Position numbers and translations under genes: made by a program. From Luteimonas terricola (GTDB lineage Bacteria; Pseudomonadota; Gammaproteobacteria; Xanthomonadales; Xanthomonadaceae), in NCBI RefSeq assembly GCF_004352845.1, contig NZ_SJRX01000006.1, positions 186,001-250,000 of the forward strand: 64,000 nucleotides of DNA, given 5' to 3'. Position 1 is the first letter of the stretch; each line of letters opens with the position of its first letter. Of the stretch, positions 9,144 to 16,578 are shown one piece after another. A model generated the notes under the pieces. It was not told where the DNA came from and searched no databases. It saw only the letters and a program-made list of their open reading frames with translations.

Positions 9144-9173
9144 AATGTCGGCTATCGGCCAAGAGCGGACATC
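9144..9173. repeat. Dispersed palindromic repeat copy (GATGTCCGCT type), left of the sulfur module
   Basis: An imperfect inverted repeat with arms AATGTCGGCT and AGCGGACATC (8 of 10 positions pair) separated by ten bases. The minus strand begins GATGTCCGCT, a sequence that recurs at 20981 and resembles a dispersed non-coding repeat known from many proteobacterial genomes. The 163 bp between the MmeI-like gene and the pseudogene hold nothing else recognisable. Confidence 0.4.
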
Positions 9174-9249
9174 ACGTAGCAACGCCCGGGATGAGAGAGC
9201 GGCCGATGACTTACCGCCAAGCAAATCGCGCTGCACGCCCCAACAGATG

Positions 9250-9655
9250 TCATTTGGCCAGATAGGTGTCGGCTGAAATGACTTCCGCATACCCGAATGC
9301 GAGCGTTGACATCAGGGCCGTATGCACTTGCTCGGCGGGCACGCTCTTCCCATCGAACTCGAGCTCGCGGGTTGCGCAGGCGTCGTGCACGACCGTTGTC
9401 TTGTAACCAAAATAGCCGCGGCGCAAGTTGTCGCGTCGATGCACATGTGGCTCATCGGCCAATAACCGTGACTTATTCGATGCCGTCGGAATCGAGTGTC
9501 TCCTTGAGGTCCGTCTTGTGGAACGAGTTCGGATAGTTCTTTGTGATGACGTGCTCGTCGTCTTGGGGGGCTACCTTCGGATGTATCAGCACGCCCTCGG
9601 TGCCGGGTACGAAGAACGGCAGGTCGCCGGCGCGAACGCTTACCGGATCATGGAC
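9250..9655 (-). pseudogene. Isochorismatase-like cysteine hydrolase, degenerate and N-terminally truncated
   Basis: Read on the minus strand, conceptual pieces line up in order with the isochorismatase-like cysteine hydrolase family: FFVPGTEGVLIHP (around 9600), VITKNYPNSFHKTDLKETL, then MSHMCIDATTCAAA with the nucleophilic cysteine, then YKTTVVHDACATRELEFDG and FGYAEVISADTYLA to the end. The pieces fall in three frames. A TAA stands where the chain should continue at about 9471-9473, one base is missing before MSHMC, and another is missing after CAAA. The first 60 or so residues, with the catalytic Asp, are absent. Three independent lesions make a sequencing artefact unlikely. It lies at the edge of the sulfur module. 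Confidence 0.82.
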
Positions 9656-9693
9656 GCAGTCCGGCACTGACCGGACCCGGCACGCAGCGGTCG

Positions 9694-10233
9694 TTAGCCC
9701 GGGACCTTGCTCCTGGCCTGGGAAGCGTCGGCCTCGATCCTGCGGCGCACCTCTTCCTCAAGACCCTTGAGCCCCCAGGTTCTTCCGATCGCGATCGCTT
9801 CATCGGCCTCCTTTCCGTCCACCCATGCGGCCCGGAGCGCTGCCATCGCACCGACACGGTTGCCGCTGGCACAGTGCACGAGCACCGGACGTTTCGCGTC
9901 TCGAACAATGGCATCAAACGCCATCACGTTCTCACGGGTGAGATCCACTGCACCGCGTAATGGCAGGTTGGAGTACAGAAGGCCGGCCGCGCGGACGGCT
10001 GCCGCCTCGTCGAAATCTGGCGTCTCCGCATCCAAGGTGAGGTCGATGACGTGGCGGATGCCAGCATCACGCACGCGTGAGATGTCGTCGGCATCCAGCC
10101 GCCCCGCCGACACGATGCCCGGCGCAGGTGACACCGCATCCGCAACGGTCGGCAGTGCAGTCGGGTACGTGGCGGAGGCGCAGCCGGGGCCTGCGAGCGC
10201 AACGACAAGGAAGAGCAATGGAATAGGCTTCAT
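9694..10233 (-). CDS. Exported DUF442/TIGR01244-type phosphatase-like protein
   Basis: A 179-residue protein with an N-terminal signal peptide (MKPIPLLFLVVALAGPGC; the box before the cysteine is not a standard lipobox) and one DUF442 domain. This domain has the dual-specificity phosphatase fold; the loop HCASGNRVGAM (about residues 117-127) carries the Cys and Arg with four residues between them, as is usual for DUF442, instead of the five of true tyrosine phosphatases. In sulfur-oxidation loci DUF442 accompanies persulfide dioxygenases and may act on persulfides or as a sulfurtransferase-like accessory; the biochemical role is not settled. A second, cytoplasmic DUF442 gene lies at 13.2 kb. 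It is the last gene of the minus-strand arm 11944-9694. Confidence 0.8.
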   Translation of the reverse strand: MKPIPLLFLVVALAGPGCASATYPTALPTVADAVSPAPGIVSAGRLDADDISRVRDAGIRHVIDLTLDAETPDFDEAAAVRAAGLLYSNLPLRGAVDLTRENVMAFDAIVRDAKRPVLVHCASGNRVGAMAALRAAWVDGKEADEAIAIGRTWGLKGLEEEVRRRIEADASQARSKVPG

Positions 10234-10242
10234 GGCATAACC

Positions 10243-10659
10243 TCAGGCGCGGTTGACGACACGGTGCAACAGGATGCCAGCCAGCATGGCCGGGATGAAC
10301 CACAGCGCTTCGACCGAGCCGATCCCCAGGCCCGCGAGTGCAGGACCTGGACAGTAGCCGGCGATACCCCAGCCGATTCCGAACAGTGCCGCACCGCCGA
10401 GCAGCTTGCGGTCGACCTGCTTCAGGTTCGACAGCTGGAACGTATCGGCGAGCACCGGGCTGCCACGGCGCAGCACCAAGCGGAACAGCAGCCCGGTGGT
10501 GGTGACGGCGCCGCCGAGGACGAACGCCAGCGTCGGATCGAAATCTCCGAACACGTCGAGGAAGCCGAGCACGATGCGGGGGTCGGTCATGCCCGACATT
10601 GCCAGCCCCAGACCAAACAGCGCACCCGACAGCAGCGCGGCAATCGAGAACTTCATCAT
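10243..10659 (-). CDS. YeeE/YedE family membrane protein, C-terminal-half type
   Basis: A 138-residue membrane protein with four predicted helices. It resembles the second half of YeeE/YedE thiosulfate/sulfur-compound transporters: GLGLAMSGMTDPRIVLGFLD near the start and GIAGYCPGPALAGLG near residues 100-114, with the conserved single cysteine. The start ATGATG at 10659/10656 follows a GGAG. Its start codon overlaps the stop of the upstream YeeE/YedE half, so the two are translationally coupled and probably form one transporter. It imports a sulfur species in the characterised relatives; here the substrate is inferred from context. Confidence 0.85.
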   Translation of the reverse strand: MMKFSIAALLSGALFGLGLAMSGMTDPRIVLGFLDVFGDFDPTLAFVLGGAVTTTGLLFRLVLRRGSPVLADTFQLSNLKQVDRKLLGGAALFGIGWGIAGYCPGPALAGLGIGSVEALWFIPAMLAGILLHRVVNRA

Positions 10660-11075
10660 CAACTCCAGACGTGGCGCACAAGGAAGGTGGTTGCAATGGC
10701 CGTGGCCATGAAGGTCAGGACGGCCGCCAGCGAGCGCATGGACAGTCGGCCGAGCCCACACACGCCGTGGCCGCTCGTGCAGCCGTTGCCCATGCGCGTG
10801 CCGAAGCCCACCAGCAGCCCGGCGACCACCAGCCCGACTCGCGAATAGTCCGTCCGCGGCAGTGGTGCACCGGGCACCAGTGCCATGTATAGGCCCGCGG
10901 CGACGATCAAGCCCAGCAAAAACATGGCGCGCCACGACACATCACCTGCCTTCGGGAACAGAACGCCGTTGAGGATGCCGCTGACGCCCGCGACCCGTCC
11001 GTTGAGCCACAGCAACAACGTCGCGGACAGTCCAATCAGCACCCCGCCTGCCAGGGCGATCATCCACGTGGTCAT
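10659..11075 (-). CDS. YeeE/YedE family membrane protein, N-terminal-half type
   Basis: A 138-residue, four-helix partner of the following gene. The family signature is RMGNGCTSGHGVCGLGRLS (about residues 95-113), with the two cysteines proposed to pass sulfur through the membrane in the thiosulfate transporter YeeE. It overlaps both neighbours: four bases with the MBL gene upstream and one base with the second half downstream. The tight packing puts it in the BigR-controlled minus-strand operon. Confidence 0.87.
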   Translation of the reverse strand: MTTWMIALAGGVLIGLSATLLLWLNGRVAGVSGILNGVLFPKAGDVSWRAMFLLGLIVAAGLYMALVPGAPLPRTDYSRVGLVVAGLLVGFGTRMGNGCTSGHGVCGLGRLSMRSLAAVLTFMATAIATTFLVRHVWS

Positions 11076-11944
11076 GCCTCACCTCCCAATTGGTTCAGGG
11101 GCAGCCGCAGGTAGCGGATGCCGTTCGCGTCCGTCGGCGGCAGCTCGCCAGCGCGAATGTTCACCTGCAACGCCGGCAGAATCAGCTTGGGCGCCGCCAG
11201 TCTTGCATCCCGTTCGGTCCTCAACTTCACGAACGTCTCCTCATCTGCCTCGCCGCCCACATGCACATTGCGCTGCTTCTGCTCGTCGAGCGAGCTCTGC
11301 GGATGCGCCTCGCGCTCGGCCGGCGGGTAGTCGTGGCACAGGAACAGGCGGGTGTCGGCGGGCAGATCGAACAAGGTGCGGATCGATCGGTAGAGCTTGC
11401 GCGCGTCGCCCCCTGGGAAGTCCACTCTCGCGGTGCCCGTTTCAGGGGCAAACACCGTATCGCCCACGAACGCGGCGTCACCAACGAGATAGGTCAGACT
11501 ATCGTCGGTGTGACCGGGCGTCGCGATCGCACGCGCTTCGAGCTCGCCGATGGCGAACGTGTCTCCATCGGCGAACAGCCGATCGAACTGGCGGCCGTCG
11601 GTGGCGAACTCCGGCTCCATCCCGAACAGCGCCTTGAAGCGCTCCTGCACCTGGGTGATACCGCGACCGATCGCGACCTTCGCGCCGGTTTCGCGTTTGA
11701 GGTATGCCGCCGACGTCAGGTGGTCGGCATGCGCATGGGTTTCAAGGATCCAGTCCACGATCAGCGAATGATCGCGCACGAACGCGAGCACGCGGTCGGC
11801 CGAGGCGGTCGAGGTTCGGGCACAGGCGGGATCGTAGTCGAGCACCGGGTCGACGATGGCGGCATGGCCACCGTCACGATCGTAGACCACGTAGGTGAAG
11901 GTGAACGTGGCCGGGTCGTAAAAGCTCTGCACCTGCGGATTCAT
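11072..11944 (-). CDS. MBL-fold persulfide dioxygenase-like protein (Blh/PDO type)
   Basis: A 290-residue metallo-beta-lactamase-fold protein of the persulfide dioxygenase group, which oxidises glutathione persulfide to sulfite in known members. The metal motif is H70-AHAD-H75, with further ligands in PGHTDDS and GDTVFAPETGTARVDFPGG, and LCHDYPP near the end; the single-iron ligand set of PDO/ETHE1 is intact. The C-terminal extension (about 215-290) with RNVHVGG is typical of the Blh-type group. It is the first gene of the minus-strand operon and starts 88 bp from bigR on the other strand, sharing its palindromic control region. Confidence 0.88.
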   Translation of the reverse strand: MNPQVQSFYDPATFTFTYVVYDRDGGHAAIVDPVLDYDPACARTSTASADRVLAFVRDHSLIVDWILETHAHADHLTSAAYLKRETGAKVAIGRGITQVQERFKALFGMEPEFATDGRQFDRLFADGDTFAIGELEARAIATPGHTDDSLTYLVGDAAFVGDTVFAPETGTARVDFPGGDARKLYRSIRTLFDLPADTRLFLCHDYPPAEREAHPQSSLDEQKQRNVHVGGEADEETFVKLRTERDARLAAPKLILPALQVNIRAGELPPTDANGIRYLRLPLNQLGGEA

Positions 11945-11964
11945 TTGACAGCTTCTTGCTCTGT

Positions 11965-12020
11965 ACTTTAGGTACTGCTAAATTATATTCGTCACCTGTC
12001 CTTGTCAAGAACTTACTAAA
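11965..12020. promoter_or_regulatory. Divergent bigR/persulfide-dioxygenase promoter with BigR-like palindrome
   Basis: An AT-rich intergenic region. TTTAG (11967-11971), GTACTG, CTAAA (11978-11982) is a perfect inverted repeat, and a further CTAAA lies at 12016-12020. For the minus-strand operon there is an exact TATAAT (complement of 11982-11987) and an exact TTGACA (complement of 12003-12008), 15 bp apart. The palindrome covers the -10 edge and the probable start site, so repressor binding would block transcription. The AT-rich TTTAG/CTAAA character matches the AT-rich operators of BigR-type repressors; the exact footprint is inferred. Confidence 0.65.
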
Positions 12021-12031
12021 CTACATCCGCC

Positions 12032-12376
12032 ATGGCCCGTTCATCAAAGAAGATACGTCCGATGCCCTCGACCGAGCAGATGGCGCAGCATGCCAATGAA
12101 GCGGCCGCACTGTTGAAGGCACTGGCCCATCCGGCACGCCTGCTCGTGCTGTGCCAGCTGGTCGAGGGCGAGGCTTCGGTAGGAGAGTTGCAGCCGATTA
12201 CCGGGCTCAGCATGTCCGCCCTGTCGCAGCACCTGGCCGTACTGCGCGAGATGCAGCTCGTCACGACGCGTCGCGAGGCGCAGACCATCTACTACGCGCT
12301 AGCCGAGGGCCCTGCTGCAAGCGTGCTCGATACGCTATACGCCGCCTACTGTGGCAGCCAGGAGGCTGTCCAATGA
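12032..12376 (+). CDS. bigR: BigR/SqrR-type ArsR-family repressor, sulfane-sulfur responsive
   Basis: A 114-residue ArsR/SmtB winged-helix repressor. The recognition helix is in SMSALSQHLAVLREMQLV (about 60-77). Two cysteines, C41 (LLVLCQLV) and C107 (YAAYCGSQ), match the pair (C42 and C108) that forms a disulfide or polysulfide bridge in Xylella BigR, and no extra metal-binding ELCVCDL-type motif is present, which favours persulfide rather than metal sensing. It is divergent from the persulfide dioxygenase operon and overlaps the next TSUP gene by four bases (ATGA), so it controls and is co-transcribed with the sulfur genes on its own strand. Confidence 0.9.
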   Translation: MARSSKKIRPMPSTEQMAQHANEAAALLKALAHPARLLVLCQLVEGEASVGELQPITGLSMSALSQHLAVLREMQLVTTRREAQTIYYALAEGPAASVLDTLYAAYCGSQEAVQ

Positions 12377-13158
12377 CCACGTTCCAGTTAGTGATGGGGG
12401 TCATTTCCGGCGGCGTCGTCGGCTTCACGCTCGGGCTGGTCGGTGGCGGCGGCTCCATTCTCGCGGTCCCGCTCATGGTCTACCTCGTCGGGGTGCGCGA
12501 CCCGCATGTGGCGATCGGCACCAGCGCGCTTGCGGTTGCGGCCAACGCACTTATCGGCCTGACCAACCATGCCCGCAAGCGCAACGTGAAGTGGCGTTGC
12601 GCCGCGGCGTTCGCTATCGCCGGCGTGCTGGGCGCGTGGTTCGGGGCGATGCTCGGCAAGGCCATGGACGGGCAGCAGCTGCTTGCATTGTTCGCGCTCC
12701 TGATGCTCGTGGTCGCCGGCATGATGTTCCGCTCGCGCGGAAGTGAAGGGGATCCGGCGGTGGTGCTCAATCGGGGCAACGCGCCGAAGCTGCTGGGTTC
12801 GGGCGCGGTCACCGGGCTCCTGTCGGGTTTCTTCGGTATTGGAGGGGGCTTTCTGGTAGTACCGGGCCTGATCGCCTCGACCGGCATGCCGATCCTGTTC
12901 GCGGTCGGTTCATCGCTGCTCGCCGTTACCGCCTTCGGACTGACCACCGCATTGAGCTACGCGAGCTCCGGACTGGTCGCCTGGTCGCTTGCGGTGGCGT
13001 TCATCGGCGGCGGCGCGGTCGGCAGTCTGTTTGGCGCCCGCCTCGCCACACGCCTGGGCGACCGCAAGGGCGTGCTCAACACGGTGCTTGCCGGCCTGAT
13101 CGTCGTCGTCGCGGTGTACATGCTGTACCGCACCGCGAGTGAACTCGGCTGGATCTGA
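12373..13158 (+). CDS. TSUP family (TauE/SafE) sulfite exporter-like permease
   Basis: A 261-residue TSUP permease starting at the ATG that overlaps the bigR stop; the frame extends upstream to 12151 but that part only shadows bigR. Signatures: GFTLGLVGGGGSILAVPLMVYLVG near the N-terminus and GLLSGFFGIGGGFLVVPGLI in the second repeat, with about eight helices. In BigR operons of plant-associated bacteria the TSUP protein is thought to export the sulfite made by the persulfide dioxygenase. The operon position here supports the same role. Confidence 0.88.
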   Translation: MTTFQLVMGVISGGVVGFTLGLVGGGGSILAVPLMVYLVGVRDPHVAIGTSALAVAANALIGLTNHARKRNVKWRCAAAFAIAGVLGAWFGAMLGKAMDGQQLLALFALLMLVVAGMMFRSRGSEGDPAVVLNRGNAPKLLGSGAVTGLLSGFFGIGGGFLVVPGLIASTGMPILFAVGSSLLAVTAFGLTTALSYASSGLVAWSLAVAFIGGGAVGSLFGARLATRLGDRKGVLNTVLAGLIVVVAVYMLYRTASELGWI

Positions 13159-13194
13159 ATTTCGTTCTTCCCCGCAAACATTCCGGAGGCTCCC

Positions 13195-13635
13195 ATGAAC
13201 ACACCCTGGCGCTTCGCTGAAGATCACTACGCCGGTGGGCAGCCCACGCCGGCGCATCTGGCCGAACTCGTGCGCGAGGGCGTGCGCACGGTTATCAACC
13301 TGCGTGCCCCGGACGAGCCCACGGAATATGACGAAGCCGCCGAGGCCGCCCGGCTCGGCCTGAACTACGTGTCGCTGCCGATCGCCGGCGCCGCCGATCT
13401 CGACCGAGCCCGGGTGCGCGAGTTCGGCCAGACGCTGGACGATGCGCGCCGCGAAGGCGGGGTCCTGATCCATTGCGCGAGTTCCAACCGCGTGGGCGCA
13501 ATGATCGCGCTTGACGCGACACTTAACCGCGGCTGCTCGCTGGAAGCGGCACTCAAGCGCGGCCGTGAGGCCGGTCTGGCGACGCTGGAGCCGGCCGTAG
13601 TGGCGCTCGCGGAAAAAGAAGGAGCCCGGTCATGA
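13195..13635 (+). CDS. DUF442 (TIGR01244) phosphatase-like protein of the persulfide module
   Basis: A 146-residue cytoplasmic DUF442 protein without a signal peptide. It begins with the typical AEDHYAGGQPTPAHLAEL and carries the loop HCASSNRVGAM (about 99-109). In Xylella and Agrobacterium, Blh is a single protein with a DUF442 domain followed by an MBL domain; here DUF442 and the MBL enzyme are two genes overlapping by four bases. That overlap suggests a physical or functional partnership with the next enzyme. ATG 13195 is preceded by CGGAGG. Confidence 0.85.
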   Translation: MNTPWRFAEDHYAGGQPTPAHLAELVREGVRTVINLRAPDEPTEYDEAAEAARLGLNYVSLPIAGAADLDRARVREFGQTLDDARREGGVLIHCASSNRVGAMIALDATLNRGCSLEAALKRGREAGLATLEPAVVALAEKEGARS

Positions 13636-14396
13636 TCGGTCCCGCCACCATCTTCCGCCAGCTCTTCGAGCCGGTGTCTTCGACCTACACCTATCTGATC
13701 GCCTGCCCCGAAACGCGCGAAGCCGCCCTCGTGGATCCGGTGATGCCCGCCTGGCAGCGCGACCTGCAGGTAGTCAACGAGCTCGGTCTGAAGCTCGTCA
13801 TGACGATCGACACGCACATTCATGCAGATCACATCACGTCGGCGTCGATGCTCCGGCGGGAGGTAGGCAGCCGCATCGCTACCCCCGCGCTCGACGCATT
13901 GTCCTGTACCGACGTGCCGATGGAAGACGGCGTCCCCCTGCAGGTCGGCGGCGTGCGCATAGACCCGATGCACACGCCCGGCCACACCGACAACCACTTC
14001 GCGTTGGTGATGAATGACCGCGTGTTCACCGGCGACGCGCTGCTGATCGACGGCTGCGGCCGTACGGACTTCCAGAGCGGCGACGCGCGTGAACTGTACG
14101 AGAGCGTACGCGGTCGGCTGTTCGGCCTCCCGGGCGAGACGCTCGTGTACCCGGCGCATGACTACCAGGGGCGGTGGGTATCGAGCATCGCGCAGGAGAA
14201 GCAGCGCAACCCGCGGCTCGGCGCCGAACGCACGCTCGAGGATTTCGTCGAGCTGATGGAAAACCTGAACCTGCCATACCCCAAGTTCATCGACTATGCC
14301 GTGCCGGGTAACAAGGCGTGCGGGCAGTGTCCTCCGGACCTGCCGGAGCACCTTCGCCAGTACTGTCAGGAAATGGCGGAAAGCCCCCAAGGTTAG
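13632..14396 (+). CDS. ETHE1-type persulfide dioxygenase (MBL fold)
   Basis: A 254-residue MBL-fold enzyme. The iron-binding motif is H62-IHAD-H67, with PGHTDNH and GDALLIDGCGRTDFQ further on and the terminal His in YPAHDYQG; this pattern with GRTDFQSGDA is the hallmark of ETHE1/persulfide dioxygenases. It should oxidise glutathione persulfide to sulfite and glutathione. It is the last gene of the bigR-TSUP-DUF442-PDO operon. A second, more distant MBL enzyme (11072-11944) is expressed from the same intergenic region, so the locus has two persulfide dioxygenase-like proteins of different subfamilies. Confidence 0.9.
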   Translation: MIGPATIFRQLFEPVSSTYTYLIACPETREAALVDPVMPAWQRDLQVVNELGLKLVMTIDTHIHADHITSASMLRREVGSRIATPALDALSCTDVPMEDGVPLQVGGVRIDPMHTPGHTDNHFALVMNDRVFTGDALLIDGCGRTDFQSGDARELYESVRGRLFGLPGETLVYPAHDYQGRWVSSIAQEKQRNPRLGAERTLEDFVELMENLNLPYPKFIDYAVPGNKACGQCPPDLPEHLRQYCQEMAESPQG

Positions 14397-14435
14397 CGAG
14401 GGTCGGGGGTTGGAGGCATTCCACGGCCGCCGAAT

Positions 14436-15764
14436 CTAACCGTCCTGCCTCGGCAGGACGAGCTCCGAGACCGTCCCACCTCCCTCCCTGGGACGCAAGA
14501 CCACGTACCCGCCATGACGCTCGGCGATTGCCTCGACGATCGTCAACCCCAACCCGCTGCCTCCTGCGCTGCCGGTCGCGCGTCCTCGCCAGAACCGTTG
14601 CGTCGCCTGCCGGTACTCGTCAGGTTCGAGACCAGCGCCACGATCGGTCAGACGGAACCGTACCGTGGTGGCATCGGCATCAACAACAAGGTCTACGGCA
14701 CTTCCCGGAGGCGAATAGCGCAACGCGTTGTCGACGAGGTTGCGCAACGCCGCCACGGACAGCGCGGGGGGCACCGCCGGCACCGCCTGACTACCGCTTC
14801 CAGCCACGACAACGACCCGGCCATTGGCCGCCGGACTGCTGGCCGCCACCGCCTGCTCCACCACCTGCGCGGCGGTGATCCACTGTCCGTCGTCGAACGG
14901 CAGCCGTCCTTCGACCCGCGCCAGCATCAGCAACTGGTCCAGCGTCGCACGCATACGCTGCACGCCTTCACCGGCATCGGCCAGCGCACGTCGTGAGTCC
15001 TCGCCACCAGTCAGCCGCGCAACCTGCAGGTGAGTGTCGATCGCAGTCAAGGGTGTGCGCAGTTCGTGCGCAGCATGGTTGGTGAAGCTGCGCTCTCGTG
15101 ACACCGCGTCGGAAACGCGCTGCAGCAGGTGGTTGAGGGATTCGACCAATGGCCGGAGTTCGCCCGGCATTGGTTGCGCGTCGAGGGGCTCGTCGGCATC
15201 GGGCTGGCGTTGCGCAAGCGTGCGACGCAGCCGATCGAGCGGCGCGAGCGCACGGCCCGCGCCCAGCCACAACGCAAGCAAGCCACCCACCGCGGCAATC
15301 AGGAACGGCAGCCCGGCCGCCAGCGCGATCTGGCGGCTCAGTTCGGCACGCTCACCGAGACTGTCGGCAGTGGTAATGCTGTAACCGTTCGCCTCCAGCG
15401 TGTAGGTACGCCACGCCGTACCCTCGATCTCACGCGTGCGATAGCCCGGCGCGTCGGTCGCCATCAGTGCGCTGGATGCGCCCTGGGTGGTGGCGATCAC
15501 CTCCCCACGCAGCGAGCGTATCTGGCACGCCATCCCGCGACTGCCGGCAACGGTCACCGCATCAGCCGCCGCTACCGGCGAGGCGCCCACCAACGCGCCC
15601 TGCGCCAGCAGTCCGGACACCATGCGTGCCGACATCGCCAGCCGGTCGTCGAGGGTATGCTGCAGGTTGCGATCGAGGTCACGCAGCATCCACGCCGCCG
15701 CCACGCTCCACAGCACCGCCAAGGCGATGCCGATTGTCAGCACCAGGCGGAATCGCAGGCTCAT
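14436..15764 (-). CDS. Sensor histidine kinase (QseC/PmrB-like)
   Basis: A 442-residue membrane kinase. Helix 1 spans about residues 7-27 and helix 2 about 147-167, enclosing a sensor region of roughly 120 residues with one cysteine (C80). A short HAMP-like linker is followed by the phospho-acceptor H233 in NHAAHELRTPLTAI, then the N box NLVDNALRYSP and G boxes DRGAGLEP and GSGLGLTIVEAIAERHGG. The open frame extends upstream, but ATG 15764 overlaps the regulator stop by four bases and is the natural start. The sensor domain is of the two-component sensor type found with PmrA/QseB regulators; the stimulus is unknown. The genes nearby suggest envelope thiol or sulfur stress. Confidence 0.88.
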   Translation of the reverse strand: MSLRFRLVLTIGIALAVLWSVAAAWMLRDLDRNLQHTLDDRLAMSARMVSGLLAQGALVGASPVAAADAVTVAGSRGMACQIRSLRGEVIATTQGASSALMATDAPGYRTREIEGTAWRTYTLEANGYSITTADSLGERAELSRQIALAAGLPFLIAAVGGLLALWLGAGRALAPLDRLRRTLAQRQPDADEPLDAQPMPGELRPLVESLNHLLQRVSDAVSRERSFTNHAAHELRTPLTAIDTHLQVARLTGGEDSRRALADAGEGVQRMRATLDQLLMLARVEGRLPFDDGQWITAAQVVEQAVAASSPAANGRVVVVAGSGSQAVPAVPPALSVAALRNLVDNALRYSPPGSAVDLVVDADATTVRFRLTDRGAGLEPDEYRQATQRFWRGRATGSAGGSGLGLTIVEAIAERHGGYVVLRPREGGGTVSELVLPRQDG

Positions 15765-16426
15765 GGCTCGGCCCTGCCGAACCGATATCCGAGTCCGCGC
15801 ACGGTTTGAATGACATCGGCACCGAGTTTCCGGCGCAGGTGATGGATGTGCACGTTGATTGCGTTGCTGCCGACCTCCTGTTCGAAACCGTACAGGCTGT
15901 CCTTGAGCTGTTCGCCGGACAGGCAGCGCCCGCCTGCCTGCATCAGGCTGGCGAGCAGTGCGGTCTCGCGACGCGACAGGTCGACGGGTATGCCGTCGAG
16001 CCAAGCCTGCCCACTGGCGGGATCCAGCGCCAGTGAACCTGCTTCGATTAGGTTCACGCTGCGGCCAGCGGCACGCCTCGACAAGGCGTGCAGCCGTGCC
16101 ACGAGCTCGCCGAGATCGAACGGTTTGACCAGATAGTCGTCGGCGCCGCCTTGCAGGCCGGCGATGCGATCCTCCACCGCATCGCGCGCGGTCAGCAGCA
16201 GTACCGGCAATTCATCACCGCTCTGGCGCATGCGCACCAGCAGCTGCATACCGTCCTCGTCGGGCAGCCCAAGGTCCAGCACCATCGCGTCGCAATGGGT
16301 CGTCTGTCGCGCGAGTTCGGCGTGCGCGACGCTCTCCACGCGATCGGCTGTCATTCCAAAAGCCCGAAGACCGGAGACTATGCCCCGGGCGATCAATTCG
16401 TCGTCCTCAACGACCAGGATCCTCAT
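15761..16426 (-). CDS. OmpR/PhoB-family response regulator (PmrA/QseB-like)
   Basis: A 221-residue regulator: receiver domain with the acidic pocket ED/D (8-9) and phospho-acceptor D51 in VLDLGLP, Thr in LLTARD, Lys in VKPFDLGEL; then a winged-helix OmpR domain ending in NAINVHIHHLRRKLGADVIQ and TVRGLGYRFG. The start is ATG 16426, not the upstream TTG at 16435, because GGAG would abut the TTG but sits about 11 bases before the ATG. It is co-transcribed with the kinase and divergent from dsbD, with a PmrA-like direct-repeat box in between, so it probably regulates the dsb operon and itself. Confidence 0.9.
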   Translation of the reverse strand: MRILVVEDDELIARGIVSGLRAFGMTADRVESVAHAELARQTTHCDAMVLDLGLPDEDGMQLLVRMRQSGDELPVLLLTARDAVEDRIAGLQGGADDYLVKPFDLGELVARLHALSRRAAGRSVNLIEAGSLALDPASGQAWLDGIPVDLSRRETALLASLMQAGGRCLSGEQLKDSLYGFEQEVGSNAINVHIHHLRRKLGADVIQTVRGLGYRFGRAEP

Positions 16427-16519
16427 TGATGCCAACTCCGGAAACCAGATGCGCGCTGCACCCTAGCGCAGGGTACCCGGCGTCGCCACCGCCGGGTCAT
16501 GGCTCCAGCCTGGGGGGCC

Positions 16520-16536
16520 TTTAATCGTGACTTAAT
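16520..16536. promoter_or_regulatory. PmrA/QseB-type direct-repeat box upstream of dsbD
   Basis: TTTAAT, five bases (CGTGA), CTTAAT: two near-identical hexamers 11 bp apart, the pattern (C/T)TTAA(T/G)-N5-(C/T)TTAA(T/G) bound by PmrA/QseB-type regulators. It lies 43 bp upstream of the dsbD start and 94 bp from the divergent response-regulator gene, in otherwise GC-rich DNA. Confidence 0.65.
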
Positions 16537-16578
16537 CGCGCGCCTTCATCGTGGCCGGCTGGATCTCCGGAGTACTGA

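Noticed and set aside
9250-9667. Two small intact genes on the minus strand (70 and 64 codons)
   Set aside because: They are adjacent fragments of one isochorismatase-like gene, joined by a third-frame piece carrying the cysteine motif; a pseudogene explains all three.
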